This document shows, piece by piece, positions 28,797 through 35,852 of a stretch of DNA of 64,000 nt (positions within the stretch are counted from its first letter, which is position 1; each line of letters begins with the position of its first letter). This DNA comes from Candidatus Marivariicella framensis. Lineage in GTDB: Bacteria; Bacteroidota; Bacteroidia; Flavobacteriales; Flavobacteriaceae. The translations under genes and the position numbers were made by a program. Location of the stretch: assembly GCA_905182735.1 (NCBI GenBank), contig CAJJCT010000031.1, positions 38,978 through 102,977 of the forward strand. Reading direction: 5' to 3'. The notes under the pieces are model-generated. The model was not told where the DNA came from, did no database searches, and saw only the letters and a list, made by a program, of their open reading frames with translations.

Positions 28797-29125
28797 TTAA
28801 TGTTTTTTATAAGCTCATTGACTGTGTTTGATAATTCATTCCAAGAGACGTTTAGTTCAGATAAAAACTCTTTTCCTTTTTTAGTTATATTGTAGTATTT
28901 TCTAGGTGGCCCGTTTTTAGACTCTTCCCAGTGATATTCTAATAATTCACTATTTTTCAGTCTTGTTAAAAGAGGATATAAGGTTCCCTCTACAACAAGA
29001 ATTTTAGAAACTTTGAGCGTTTCAAGAATTTCAAATGAATACTTAGCCTTCTTTTTTAGAATTGATAAAATACAAAACTCTAAAATTCCTTTTCTCATCT
29101 GAGCTTTGGTATTTTCTATATTCAT
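28793..29125 (-). CDS. PadR-family transcriptional regulator
   Basis: The 110-residue winged-helix protein has RKGILEFCILSILKKKAKY near its start, VVEGTLYPLLTRLKN in the recognition helix/wing, and PPRKYYNITKKGKEFL in the wing. These are classic PadR segments. Such proteins usually repress their own operon through a dyad in the promoter. A candidate site lies at 29399-29433, upstream of the small lipoprotein gene. It overlaps the PspC gene by four bases. Confidence 0.92.
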   Translation of the reverse strand: MNIENTKAQMRKGILEFCILSILKKKAKYSFEILETLKVSKILVVEGTLYPLLTRLKNSELLEYHWEESKNGPPRKYYNITKKGKEFLSELNVSWNELSNTVNELIKNIK

Positions 29126-29147
29126 AAACCTGTAACTTTAAATAAAT

Positions 29148-29369
29148 TTATTTTTCCAATAATTCATTTTTTTTAATTGATATTATAATAAATGATTGAT
29201 CATCGTCATCATTCTCCTCATAAGCTATTATCCATTCACCTTTTAACCCATCAATGTTTTCTCCATCAATAGTTAAGTTTATGTCATTAGTTACATGAAC
29301 ACTGGGTCTCACAAATTCAACACAAGAATTAAGTGATAATGCAACTATTAATACTAGAATTTTATTCAT
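29148..29369 (-). CDS. Small lipoprotein of unknown function
   Basis: The 73-residue product has a lipoprotein signal (hydrophobic core and SLNSC, lipobox Cys16). A short mature part follows with TIDGENIDGLKGEW and an acidic EENDDDDQ run. I do not recognise a family. It is the first gene behind a well-formed promoter and sits 22 bases before padR, so it is probably co-regulated with the PspC gene. A role at the envelope is likely from its lipid anchor. Confidence 0.65.
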   Translation of the reverse strand: MNKILVLIVALSLNSCVEFVRPSVHVTNDINLTIDGENIDGLKGEWIIAYEENDDDDQSFIIISIKKNELLEK

Positions 29370-29391
29370 TGTAATAATTTTAATTAAAAAT

Positions 29392-29422
29392 CAAATATAG
29401 TACATAAAAAGGTACTATGCAA
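29392..29422 (-). promoter_or_regulatory. Promoter of the lipoprotein-PadR-PspC operon
   Basis: On the minus strand TTG (29420-29422) and TATATTTG (29392-29399) are 20 bases apart, matching the Bacteroidota -33/-7 arrangement. The leader to the ATG at 29369 is 22 bases and A/T rich. This is the best promoter match in the window. Confidence 0.65.
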
Positions 29423-29433
29423 AACATAGTACT
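29399..29433. promoter_or_regulatory. Overlapping dyads in the PadR operon promoter; also terminator-like
   Basis: GTACTATG and CATAGTAC flank CAAAA (29412-29432), and AGTAC and GTACT flank eight bases (29399-29416). Together they cover the -33 to -7 interval. That fits an autoregulatory PadR operator. Read on the minus strand, the first dyad is followed by CTTTTTAT and could instead terminate the upstream oxidase operon. The sequence alone cannot decide, and both may hold. Confidence 0.5.
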
Positions 29434-29502
29434 AAGTTTTAATTTTTTTTTATATAATTGAAGTTCTTTAAAAAACATTATAAACTAAATAATTGAAAAA
29501 AA

Positions 29503-29721
29503 TTAACTTTTATATATTTTGGAAATTCTCCAACTAACCAAAGCAACCAAGATATAAGGTATTGCCATCAAATAAACAATCCCATTATTAATCCCCTTAG
29601 CTGTTTGTTGTCCTTCCTCTGACTCTAAGACAGCTCTACACATTGAACATTGAGCATTAACAGGATCAATAAATAATATTAATATTAATAAAAGTAATGT
29701 TCTAATTTTATTAACTGACAT
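29503..29721 (-). CDS. Small exported CxxC membrane protein of the oxidase cluster
   Basis: The 72-residue protein has a signal sequence ending VNAQ, directly followed by CSMCRAVLESEEGQ. A C-terminal transmembrane helix (about residues 46-65) and a basic end follow. The CxxC faces the periplasm and could bind copper or a redox partner; this is inference. It overlaps the DUF420 gene by 11 bases and ends the oxidase assembly operon. I know of no characterised member. Confidence 0.7.
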   Translation of the reverse strand: MSVNKIRTLLLLILILFIDPVNAQCSMCRAVLESEEGQQTAKGINNGIVYLMAIPYILVALVSWRISKIYKS

Positions 29722-30250
29722 AATATGGAGATATCATTAAATAAACTATTACACCAGTTACAGCTATATAAAGCCAAATTGGAAATGTAATTCTTGCAAT
29801 TCTTTTATGGTCTTCAAAGAGTTTTGAAATAGCCTTTACATAGGTTATTAAAACCATAGGAATGATTCCAATAGAAAGTATAATATGCGTTATTAGTATG
29901 AAAAAATAAATATTTCGAATCAGGCCTTCTCCTCCATATGTAGTTGGATCAGACGTCATATGATACGCCACATACATTCCTAAAAAAATAACGGATAAGG
30001 CTATAGCAAATTTCATCAACCTTTGATGTAAAACAATATTTTTTTGTTTTATTGATACAAGTGCAAAAATTAATAAAACTGCAGTTATACCATTAATTGA
30101 TGCATAAATAGGAGGTAAAAAATTAAGAGGAGCAACATTAGGTATTCTGATCCCAAATAAAATTGCAACAGCAACAGGTATTACTATTGATAAAAGAATA
30201 ATCCATTTTTTATACTTTAAAGGGGGTGCAATAGATTCTTGTTTTTCCAT
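29711..30250 (-). CDS. DUF420 (CtaM-like) oxidase assembly protein
   Basis: The 179-residue inner-membrane protein has five transmembrane helices and the DUF420 pattern, with conserved histidines in VLHQRLMK and YVAYHMTS and one in LITHIILS. DUF420 proteins such as CtaM take part in heme-copper oxidase maturation. It lies four bases after the SCO gene and within the oxidase cluster, consistent with that role. Confidence 0.86.
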   Translation of the reverse strand: MEKQESIAPPLKYKKWIILLSIVIPVAVAILFGIRIPNVAPLNFLPPIYASINGITAVLLIFALVSIKQKNIVLHQRLMKFAIALSVIFLGMYVAYHMTSDPTTYGGEGLIRNIYFFILITHIILSIGIIPMVLITYVKAISKLFEDHKRIARITFPIWLYIAVTGVIVYLMISPYYVS

Positions 30251-30254
30251 AATA

Positions 30255-30953
30255 CTATTCTTTCAATAATTTAGGAATATCCTCTAAGAGCATGGCTGTG
30301 CCTTCTGGAAATTCTGAGTTTTCTTGATCAATTCCAAGGTAATAAACAATTGGATTTCCGAATGAATCTAATCTAGATCTAATGTACCCTTTTTTGTCTA
30401 TTAAAGCAAAGTATCCCTGATGTTCAAAGCCTCCTGCAACTTCAGGGTTAATTGATGAAAAGATATTAAATCCTTTATTAGATAACTCAAATACAGACTT
30501 TTTATCTGAAGTTAAAAAATGCCAATTTTTGGAAAAAACATCATATAATTCAGCATATTGTTTTAAAATTTTTGGTGAATCATGTTCTGGATCAATAGTA
30601 AAAGAAGCAATTCCAAAATCAATTCTATCTCCAAATGCTTTCTCTAGCTGTTTCATGTTCTTATTCATGATAGGACAAATACTGGGACAAGTGGTGAAAA
30701 AAAACTCAACTACATATACTTTATTATTAAAATCTTCATTACTAATTATCAAATTATCTTGATTTGTCATTAGAAATGATGGAACTTTTTTTGCTTCTCC
30801 ATTAAGTATAATATAAGATAATGGCTTAGGTCCTGAAGATCTGTTGTTTTCAACAATTTTAGAATTTTTAACTCTGTCTATAATTACTGGAAATAATCTA
30901 ACCGCAATGACAATTATAATAAACGATAAAATTAATGAGTAATATTTTTTCAT
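30255..30953 (-). CDS. SCO1/SenC family copper chaperone
   Basis: The 232-residue membrane-anchored thioredoxin-fold protein has an N-terminal helix (residues ~5-25). Its copper site is C89-PSI-C93 in TTCPSICPIM, with the third ligand H178 in GGFEHQGYF. The family delivers copper to the CuA site of cytochrome c oxidase subunit II. It is clustered with oxidase subunits III and IV and heme O synthase. Confidence 0.92.
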   Translation of the reverse strand: MKKYYSLILSFIIIVIAVRLFPVIIDRVKNSKIVENNRSSGPKPLSYIILNGEAKKVPSFLMTNQDNLIISNEDFNNKVYVVEFFFTTCPSICPIMNKNMKQLEKAFGDRIDFGIASFTIDPEHDSPKILKQYAELYDVFSKNWHFLTSDKKSVFELSNKGFNIFSSINPEVAGGFEHQGYFALIDKKGYIRSRLDSFGNPIVYYLGIDQENSEFPEGTAMLLEDIPKLLKE

Positions 30954-30960
30954 AATGAAT

Positions 30961-31614
30961 CTACCTAACAGAGTATTTTTTTAGCGCTAATCGATATTCT
31001 GCTAAAATGACTTTAACATCATCTTCCATTTTATTGTTAATTTCAGCAACTGATTCGGCATTATACCCAAACAAAGTTCCGATATCTTCATCATCATCAC
31101 GCCCTCTTAAGTTGCCGTTTCGATCAATTATAAAGACATAAGGTGTGCTATGCTTAGCGTCTAACTCAAGTGTTGTTTTTAAGCTTGTAAAATGATTTTC
31201 AATGTCTATGGAAGAACCTTTCATGAATTTCCAATTAACAAGGTCAGTACCAGCTCCCTTTGACAAATCTTCTTCTAATAAAACAACCTGATTTTCTTGA
31301 TCATTAGTGATTAAAGCGACAAACTGAAAATCTTTAAATTGATAAAATCGCTTATAAATTTTTTGATTTAGGTTAAAAGCATCACCTTTTTTTAAATTCA
31401 AATCTGATCCCCAATAACATAAAACAGTAATATGGTCATTCAAAATAACTTTATCATCTCTTAAATGTGTAAAAGAACTTAAATCCATCACACCAGTTGT
31501 TAGAACTGGAAGTTTTGCAAAGTTATTTTTTCCAGAAGCAAAAAATAAATAGATGACTATTGGGAAAATAAACAAGATTCCTAGGACTATAAACTTTTGA
31601 GTTTCTTTTTTCAT
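30961..31614 (-). CDS. Membrane-anchored thioredoxin-fold-like protein without cysteines
   Basis: The 217-residue protein has an N-terminal transmembrane anchor (residues ~8-26) and a periplasmic domain. It has a strand-rich start (HITVLCYWGSDL) and HSTPYVFIIDRNGNLRGRDDD near the end, the pattern of SCO/thioredoxin folds. The CxxxC copper site is replaced by YWGSD, so only one cysteine remains nearby. It may be a degenerate SCO paralogue serving oxidase assembly. It precedes the true SCO gene by seven bases. Confidence 0.68.
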   Translation of the reverse strand: MKKETQKFIVLGILFIFPIVIYLFFASGKNNFAKLPVLTTGVMDLSSFTHLRDDKVILNDHITVLCYWGSDLNLKKGDAFNLNQKIYKRFYQFKDFQFVALITNDQENQVVLLEEDLSKGAGTDLVNWKFMKGSSIDIENHFTSLKTTLELDAKHSTPYVFIIDRNGNLRGRDDDEDIGTLFGYNAESVAEINNKMEDDVKVILAEYRLALKKYSVR

Positions 31615-31646
31615 TTAACAATAAATATTATAAAAGTGAAACCCAA

Positions 31647-32030
31647 TTAAAAGTTCCAACTAACAAAACCATCCTGCATTACATTGAAAATATAATCTCC
31701 TTCAAGTAATATTATAAAAATTAAATATGGTATTAGAATAATTAATGGAAGAACAATTGCGTTTTTTAGTCCAGATTTTTCATCCCTAATGTGCATAAAA
31801 TCCCATGCAATATAATACGCCTTAACTAATGTTAGAATAATAAAAATCCAATTAAGTAATTTAATTCTTATAAAGGGTGTCATTAAAATTTGCGGTTTTA
31901 CAATTCCGAGAATAACTTCAACTGTTGTTACAATTGATAAAAAAATTAATACTCCCCATATCTTTTGTGTATTTGATTTAAATTTCAAATAACCTCTGAA
32001 AATTGCTAATTTATGTGTGTCGTCTGCCAT
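31647..32030 (-). CDS. Cytochrome c oxidase subunit IV family protein
   Basis: The 127-residue protein from the ATG at 32030 has three transmembrane helices, as in CtaF/CyoD-type small subunits, with the start ADDTHKLAIFRGYLKFKSN. A longer frame begins inside the neighbouring gene and is not favoured. It stabilises the heme-copper oxidase in the inner membrane. It follows the larger subunit III gene by eight bases. Confidence 0.85.
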   Translation of the reverse strand: MADDTHKLAIFRGYLKFKSNTQKIWGVLIFLSIVTTVEVILGIVKPQILMTPFIRIKLLNWIFIILTLVKAYYIAWDFMHIRDEKSGLKNAIVLPLIILIPYLIFIILLEGDYIFNVMQDGFVSWNF

Positions 32031-32038
32031 ATTTTTTT

Positions 32039-33016
32039 TTAAACGAGATAGAAAAATGTAAATACAAAAACCCATACCAAATCAACAAAATGCCAGTATA
32101 AACCAACTTTTTCAACCATTTCATAATGCCCTCTTTTTTCATAAGTACCCATTAAAACATTAAAGAAAATAATGATATTAATAACTACCCCTGAAAAAAC
32201 GTGAAATCCATGAAACCCAGTTATAAAAAAGAAAAAGTCTGCAAAAAGACGATTTCCATATTCATTGTGAATAAGGTTTGCTCCTTGAACAACTTGGATT
32301 GCACTTTCAATTTTAGCCAGGGATTCTTCTCTAGATAAAATAGTTTTATCCCCTGAAGAATTAAGTTTTTCTGTTCTAATTAATAATTCTTCATTATTTT
32401 TGAAACCTGCTTTTACCTCAGAAACAGTAATTTCTGTAACTGATGGCTCATAACTGAACCATAAACCATTACTGCTTTCGTGAGTAGATCGCTCGGTGGG
32501 TAATTCTAAAGCAAAATCTTCTATAGAAATTCTTTTATCATCAGTATTTATAAATTGCAGAATCTGACCACCATTTGTTTCTAAAGCACCATACTCTCCT
32601 TTGATAAAGTTTTTCCATTCCCATGCTTGAGAACCAACGAAAATAGCACCTCCTATTATTGTTAAAAACATATAAAAAGCAACCTTAGATTGTTTCATGT
32701 GATGTCCAGCGTCTACGGCAAGAACCATAGTAACAGAAGAAAAAATTAATACAAATGTCATTAATGCAACATAATACATTGGAGCATTCACGCCATGAAG
32801 AAAAGGGAAGTGATTAAAAACTTCATCCGCAATTGGCCACGAATCAATGTTTTTAAAACGAGAAAAAGAATACGCCACAAGAAATCCAGAAAAAGTTAGT
32901 GCATCAGAAACTATGAAAAACCACATCATCATTTTTCCATAGGTTGCTTTAAAAGGCTGTTTATCTCCTCCCCAAAGTGTCTCGTCTTCAGAATGCTCCT
33001 TAGCTGTTAGTTCCAT
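32039..33016 (-). CDS. Cytochrome c oxidase subunit III with large soluble insertion
   Basis: The 325-residue inner-membrane protein has subunit III helices: MMWFFIVSDALTFSGF near the N-terminus and FITGFHGFHVFSGV and YWHFVDLVWVFVF near the C-terminus, with the conserved His/Glu positions. Between the helices about 95 residues (roughly 145-240) are hydrophilic. This insertion is larger than in proteobacterial forms; I recall similar ones in Flavobacteriia. It is in the same operon as a second, short subunit III. Confidence 0.88.
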   Translation of the reverse strand: MELTAKEHSEDETLWGGDKQPFKATYGKMMMWFFIVSDALTFSGFLVAYSFSRFKNIDSWPIADEVFNHFPFLHGVNAPMYYVALMTFVLIFSSVTMVLAVDAGHHMKQSKVAFYMFLTIIGGAIFVGSQAWEWKNFIKGEYGALETNGGQILQFINTDDKRISIEDFALELPTERSTHESSNGLWFSYEPSVTEITVSEVKAGFKNNEELLIRTEKLNSSGDKTILSREESLAKIESAIQVVQGANLIHNEYGNRLFADFFFFITGFHGFHVFSGVVINIIIFFNVLMGTYEKRGHYEMVEKVGLYWHFVDLVWVFVFTFFYLV

Positions 33017-33055
33017 AAAAAAATTTAAAATTAATTTTTAGCAAATTTATTAATT

Positions 33056-33622
33056 CTATTTGTACAAAACCACAAATAAATACAAATAACACCAAAGAAA
33101 ATCTAGAAAATGCCAAAAAACAACTCCAAGTTCAATGCCTAGTTTGTTTGAGCCAGAATATTTACCTTTAATTAAGTTATATAATACAACGAATAAAACA
33201 ATTATTCCTGCAAATAAATGTGCCATATGTAACATCACTAACACATATAAAAAAGAGGTTGTAATTGAGCTTTGAGCACCAGTAAAATAATATCCTGAAT
33301 TTATAATTTGACCAAAACCTTCAAACTGATAGTAGATAAAAGTAAAAGCTAATAGTATTGTGAAAATGATAAACATTATTGATTTTTTTAATGAATCAAT
33401 AGAGTTAAAGTGTTTTGCAAAACCAAAAGTAATACTACTTAGTATTAAAATAAAAGTACTAATCGTAAATGCTAGAGGCATTTCAAAAGAAGTAAGCCAG
33501 TCTGATCTTGATGAGCTAACTACATATGCACTGGTTAGCCCTGCGAATGTCATTGTTATGCTCACCATTCCGATAAGAAGCATCATCTTTTTAGCTTTAA
33601 TATTTATTTTTTCTGATATCAT
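33056..33622 (-). CDS. Cytochrome c oxidase subunit III-like (short form)
   Basis: The 188-residue protein has five transmembrane helices and the subunit III C-terminal pattern VLVMLHMAHLFAGI and VVFWHFLDFLWCYLYLF. It lacks the soluble insertion of its neighbour. Two subunit III genes in tandem are usual in flavobacterial caa3-type oxidase loci. It begins nine bases after heme O synthase. Confidence 0.88.
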   Translation of the reverse strand: MISEKINIKAKKMMLLIGMVSITMTFAGLTSAYVVSSSRSDWLTSFEMPLAFTISTFILILSSITFGFAKHFNSIDSLKKSIMFIIFTILLAFTFIYYQFEGFGQIINSGYYFTGAQSSITTSFLYVLVMLHMAHLFAGIIVLFVVLYNLIKGKYSGSNKLGIELGVVFWHFLDFLWCYLYLFVVLYK

Positions 33623-33631
33623 TGTTTTTTA

Positions 33632-34492
33632 TTAAAATTTATCTAAAACATAAATAATTTGTACAGATGTTAAGTATAAAATACTTGAATACATAAGGTT
33701 TTTTGCTGCTTTATTCGTTCGTTCTTTCATTAATCTAAATGCAAAAAATAACATTCCTAAGCCGCAAATAAGAACCAGAAGCCCTCCAAAAGGAGATAGG
33801 TTCAATGTGCCTGTATATTTAGTCATTGGCAATAAAGATATAACCACTGTCCAAATAGAATAGAAAACTACTTGAAATGCACTGGCATTATCAGTTTTCC
33901 CAGTTGGCAACATTTTGAATCCGGCCTTTTTATAGTCTTTATCAAACATCCAGGCAAGTGCCCAGAAATGAGGAAATTGCCAAAAGAATTGAAATAGAAA
34001 TAAAACACCCGGCTCAATACCAAAGCTGTTAGTATACGCAACCCAGCCCAGCATATAAGGAATTGCTCCAGGAACTGCACCAACAAAAACAGACAAAGGA
34101 GTTTTTATTTTTAGAGGAGTATAAGTGAAAACGTAAAGACAGATGGATATGGCTCCGGTTAAAGCTGTTTTAAGATTTATTAGGTATAATGCTCCTATTC
34201 CTAATATAGACAGAAACAATCCAATAAATAAAACCTGGGATGGGGTTATTCTTTTTCCTGGAAGAGGCCTACCTGAAGTTCGATTCATTAAACCGTCTTT
34301 ATCTCTTTCAATTAATTGATTAAAAACATTGGAAGCTCCAACCATGGCATACCCTCCAACAAAAAGCAAAAGAATGGGTTTTAAGCTAATTGATTCCGCT
34401 GCTAAAAAATATCCTGCTAAAGATGAAAAAACAACACTTAAAGCAAGTCTAATTTTTGTTAATTGAAAAAAATCATTGAGGGTAAGTTTCAA
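33632..34492 (-). CDS. ctaB: Protoheme IX farnesyltransferase (heme O synthase)
   Basis: The enzyme transfers farnesyl to heme B, making heme O for terminal oxidases. It is a 286-residue UbiA-family membrane protein with NVFNQLIERDKDGLMNRTSG, containing the Mg/prenyl-diphosphate DxxxD-type motif, and eight to nine transmembrane helices. No in-frame ATG exists upstream before a stop, so the start is probably the TTG at 34490-34492; the protein's start KLTLNDFFQLTKIRL agrees with the family. Confidence 0.92.
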   Translation of the reverse strand: MKLTLNDFFQLTKIRLALSVVFSSLAGYFLAAESISLKPILLLFVGGYAMVGASNVFNQLIERDKDGLMNRTSGRPLPGKRITPSQVLFIGLFLSILGIGALYLINLKTALTGAISICLYVFTYTPLKIKTPLSVFVGAVPGAIPYMLGWVAYTNSFGIEPGVLFLFQFFWQFPHFWALAWMFDKDYKKAGFKMLPTGKTDNASAFQVVFYSIWTVVISLLPMTKYTGTLNLSPFGGLLVLICGLGMLFFAFRLMKERTNKAAKNLMYSSILYLTSVQIIYVLDKF

Positions 34493-34530
34493 GCCTGAAT
34501 ATATATTACTAGATGGAGTTAATTGTTTTA

Positions 34531-34538
34531 CAAAGATA
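34531..34538 (-). promoter_or_regulatory. Putative -7 box TATCTTTG for the oxidase operon
   Basis: TATCTTTG on the minus strand matches TAnnTTTG 38 bases before the heme O synthase TTG. It lies between the tonB terminator and the gene. No exact -33 TTG is seen. Confidence 0.45.
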
Positions 34539-34581
34539 ATTCATGTAACATAAAGTACCTATAATAATATTCCTTTTAAAT

Positions 34582-34612
34582 AAAAAACCCAGCTTCATAA
34601 AGCTGGGTTTTT
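34582..34612 (-). terminator. Rho-independent terminator after tonB
   Basis: A stem of AACCCAGCTT pairing with AAGCTGGGTT around a four-base loop, flanked by A and T runs, begins six bases after the tonB stop on the minus strand. Its symmetry would let it work in both directions. Confidence 0.88.
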
Positions 34613-34617
34613 AGTTG

Positions 34618-35325
34618 TTAATTTAATTTAAATGTTATCGGGATAGAAAACGGAACTCTAACTGGTCTTCCTCTTTGTCTACCTGGAGTCATTCGAGGTA
34701 GCTTGCTTATGATTCTGTGAGCTTCTTTTTCTAAGTTTTTATCAGGACCACGTTCTCTAATATTTCCAATAGTACCATCCTTGTTAATGATAAAACTTAC
34801 ATATACCCTTCCTTGAATACCCATTTCTTGAGCGATGTCCGGATATCTAAAGTTTTTTCTAATATGCTTATTTATTTGTTCCTGGAAGCAGCTTCTTCTT
34901 TCTGACTTTTTTACACGTTCACAACCAGGATAAATTGGAACGTCTTCAATAACAGCAAAAGGAACTTCTACATCGTCATATTCTTCTTCAATTTCTACTT
35001 CTTCTATTTCAACAATCTCATCTTGATCTGTTTCTGTTGATTCTATCACAGTCTCTTCGACTTCTTCTTCATCTTCTACAATCTCAATAACTTCTGGTGC
35101 TGGAGGAGGAGGAGGAGGAGGAGGAGGGGTTTTAAGTTGCTCAGTGATTGGAACATCTTCGTCATCGTCATCGTCTATGTTTAGCGCTTCATAAGCATAT
35201 ACTGTAGCATATGTTTTCCACTCAATAGCGCGCCAAGCTATCAACAATATAACTGCTAAGCCTATAACGAAATAAAGTGAGCTGTTTTTAGAATGATCAG
35301 CGTTTGGATTCTTTTTTGGTTGCAT
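34618..35325 (-). CDS. TonB-family energy transducer
   Basis: The 235-residue protein has a cytoplasmic start, one transmembrane helix (residues ~17-31), and an acidic run (D51-D55). Nine prolines follow (67-75), then an acidic Val/Glu repeat region, and a C-terminal TonB domain (~150-235) with GIQGRVYVSFIINKDGTI. It transmits the proton-motive force to TonB-dependent receptors such as the SusC-type protein at the right of the window. The proline run is encoded by a pure trinucleotide repeat. It ends at a strong terminator. Confidence 0.92.
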   Translation of the reverse strand: MQPKKNPNADHSKNSSLYFVIGLAVILLIAWRAIEWKTYATVYAYEALNIDDDDDEDVPITEQLKTPPPPPPPPPAPEVIEIVEDEEEVEETVIESTETDQDEIVEIEEVEIEEEYDDVEVPFAVIEDVPIYPGCERVKKSERRSCFQEQINKHIRKNFRYPDIAQEMGIQGRVYVSFIINKDGTIGNIRERGPDKNLEKEAHRIISKLPRMTPGRQRGRPVRVPFSIPITFKLN

Positions 35326-35419
35326 ACTTAGGAGTTTAAAGATGCTAATCTAGAAAAAATTGTAAAAAAAACCTCATTAAACTTATCAATGTTGAAACAA
35401 AATAATTTTAAAAGAGAGA

Positions 35420-35803
35420 TTAATTTCCATTTAACAACTCCTCATACGCCTCAGAGTCTAGTAAAGAGTCAATTTCTTTAATATTTTTTACTTTAATTTT
35501 AATCATCCAACCAGCACCATAAGGATCATCATTAACAAGTTCAGGAGTTGCTTCAAGCTCTTCATTAAAAAACTCTACTGTTCCCGAAACTGGCATAAAA
35601 AGATCCGAAACAGTCTTAACTGCCTCAACAGAGCCAAAAACAGCTTCATTATCTAAATCTTCTCCTGCTGTCTCTACTTCAACATAAACTATATCTCCAA
35701 GTTCACTTTGAGCAAAATCAGTAATACCAACTGTTACTTGGTCTCCATTTATTAGAACCCATTCATGGTCTTTTGTGTATTTTAAATTTTTTGGGATATT
35801 CAT
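35420..35803 (-). CDS. gcvH: Glycine cleavage system H protein
   Basis: GcvH carries the aminomethyl group between the P, T and L proteins through a lipoyl arm. The 127-residue protein has the lipoylation site K63 in [11 protein letters not shown] and the DHEWV start and [14 protein letters not shown] segments. It lies just after sprA, a placement often seen in Flavobacteriia. It has its own -7 box at 35821. Confidence 0.97.
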   Translation of the reverse strand: MNIPKNLKYTKDHEWVLINGDQVTVGITDFAQSELGDIVYVEVETAGEDLDNEAVFGSVEAVKTVSDLFMPVSGTVEFFNEELEATPELVNDDPYGAGWMIKIKVKNIKEIDSLLDSEAYEELLNGN

Positions 35804-35820
35804 TGATTTATTTTAAAAAA

Positions 35821-35828
35821 CAAATGTA
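35821..35828 (-). promoter_or_regulatory. Putative -7 box TACATTTG for gcvH
   Basis: TACATTTG on the minus strand matches TAnnTTTG 17 bases before the gcvH ATG. The same octamer lies before maeB at 46113. No clear -33 TTG. Confidence 0.5.
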
Positions 35829-35852
35829 ATATTTTACCATTATTATTTAAAT

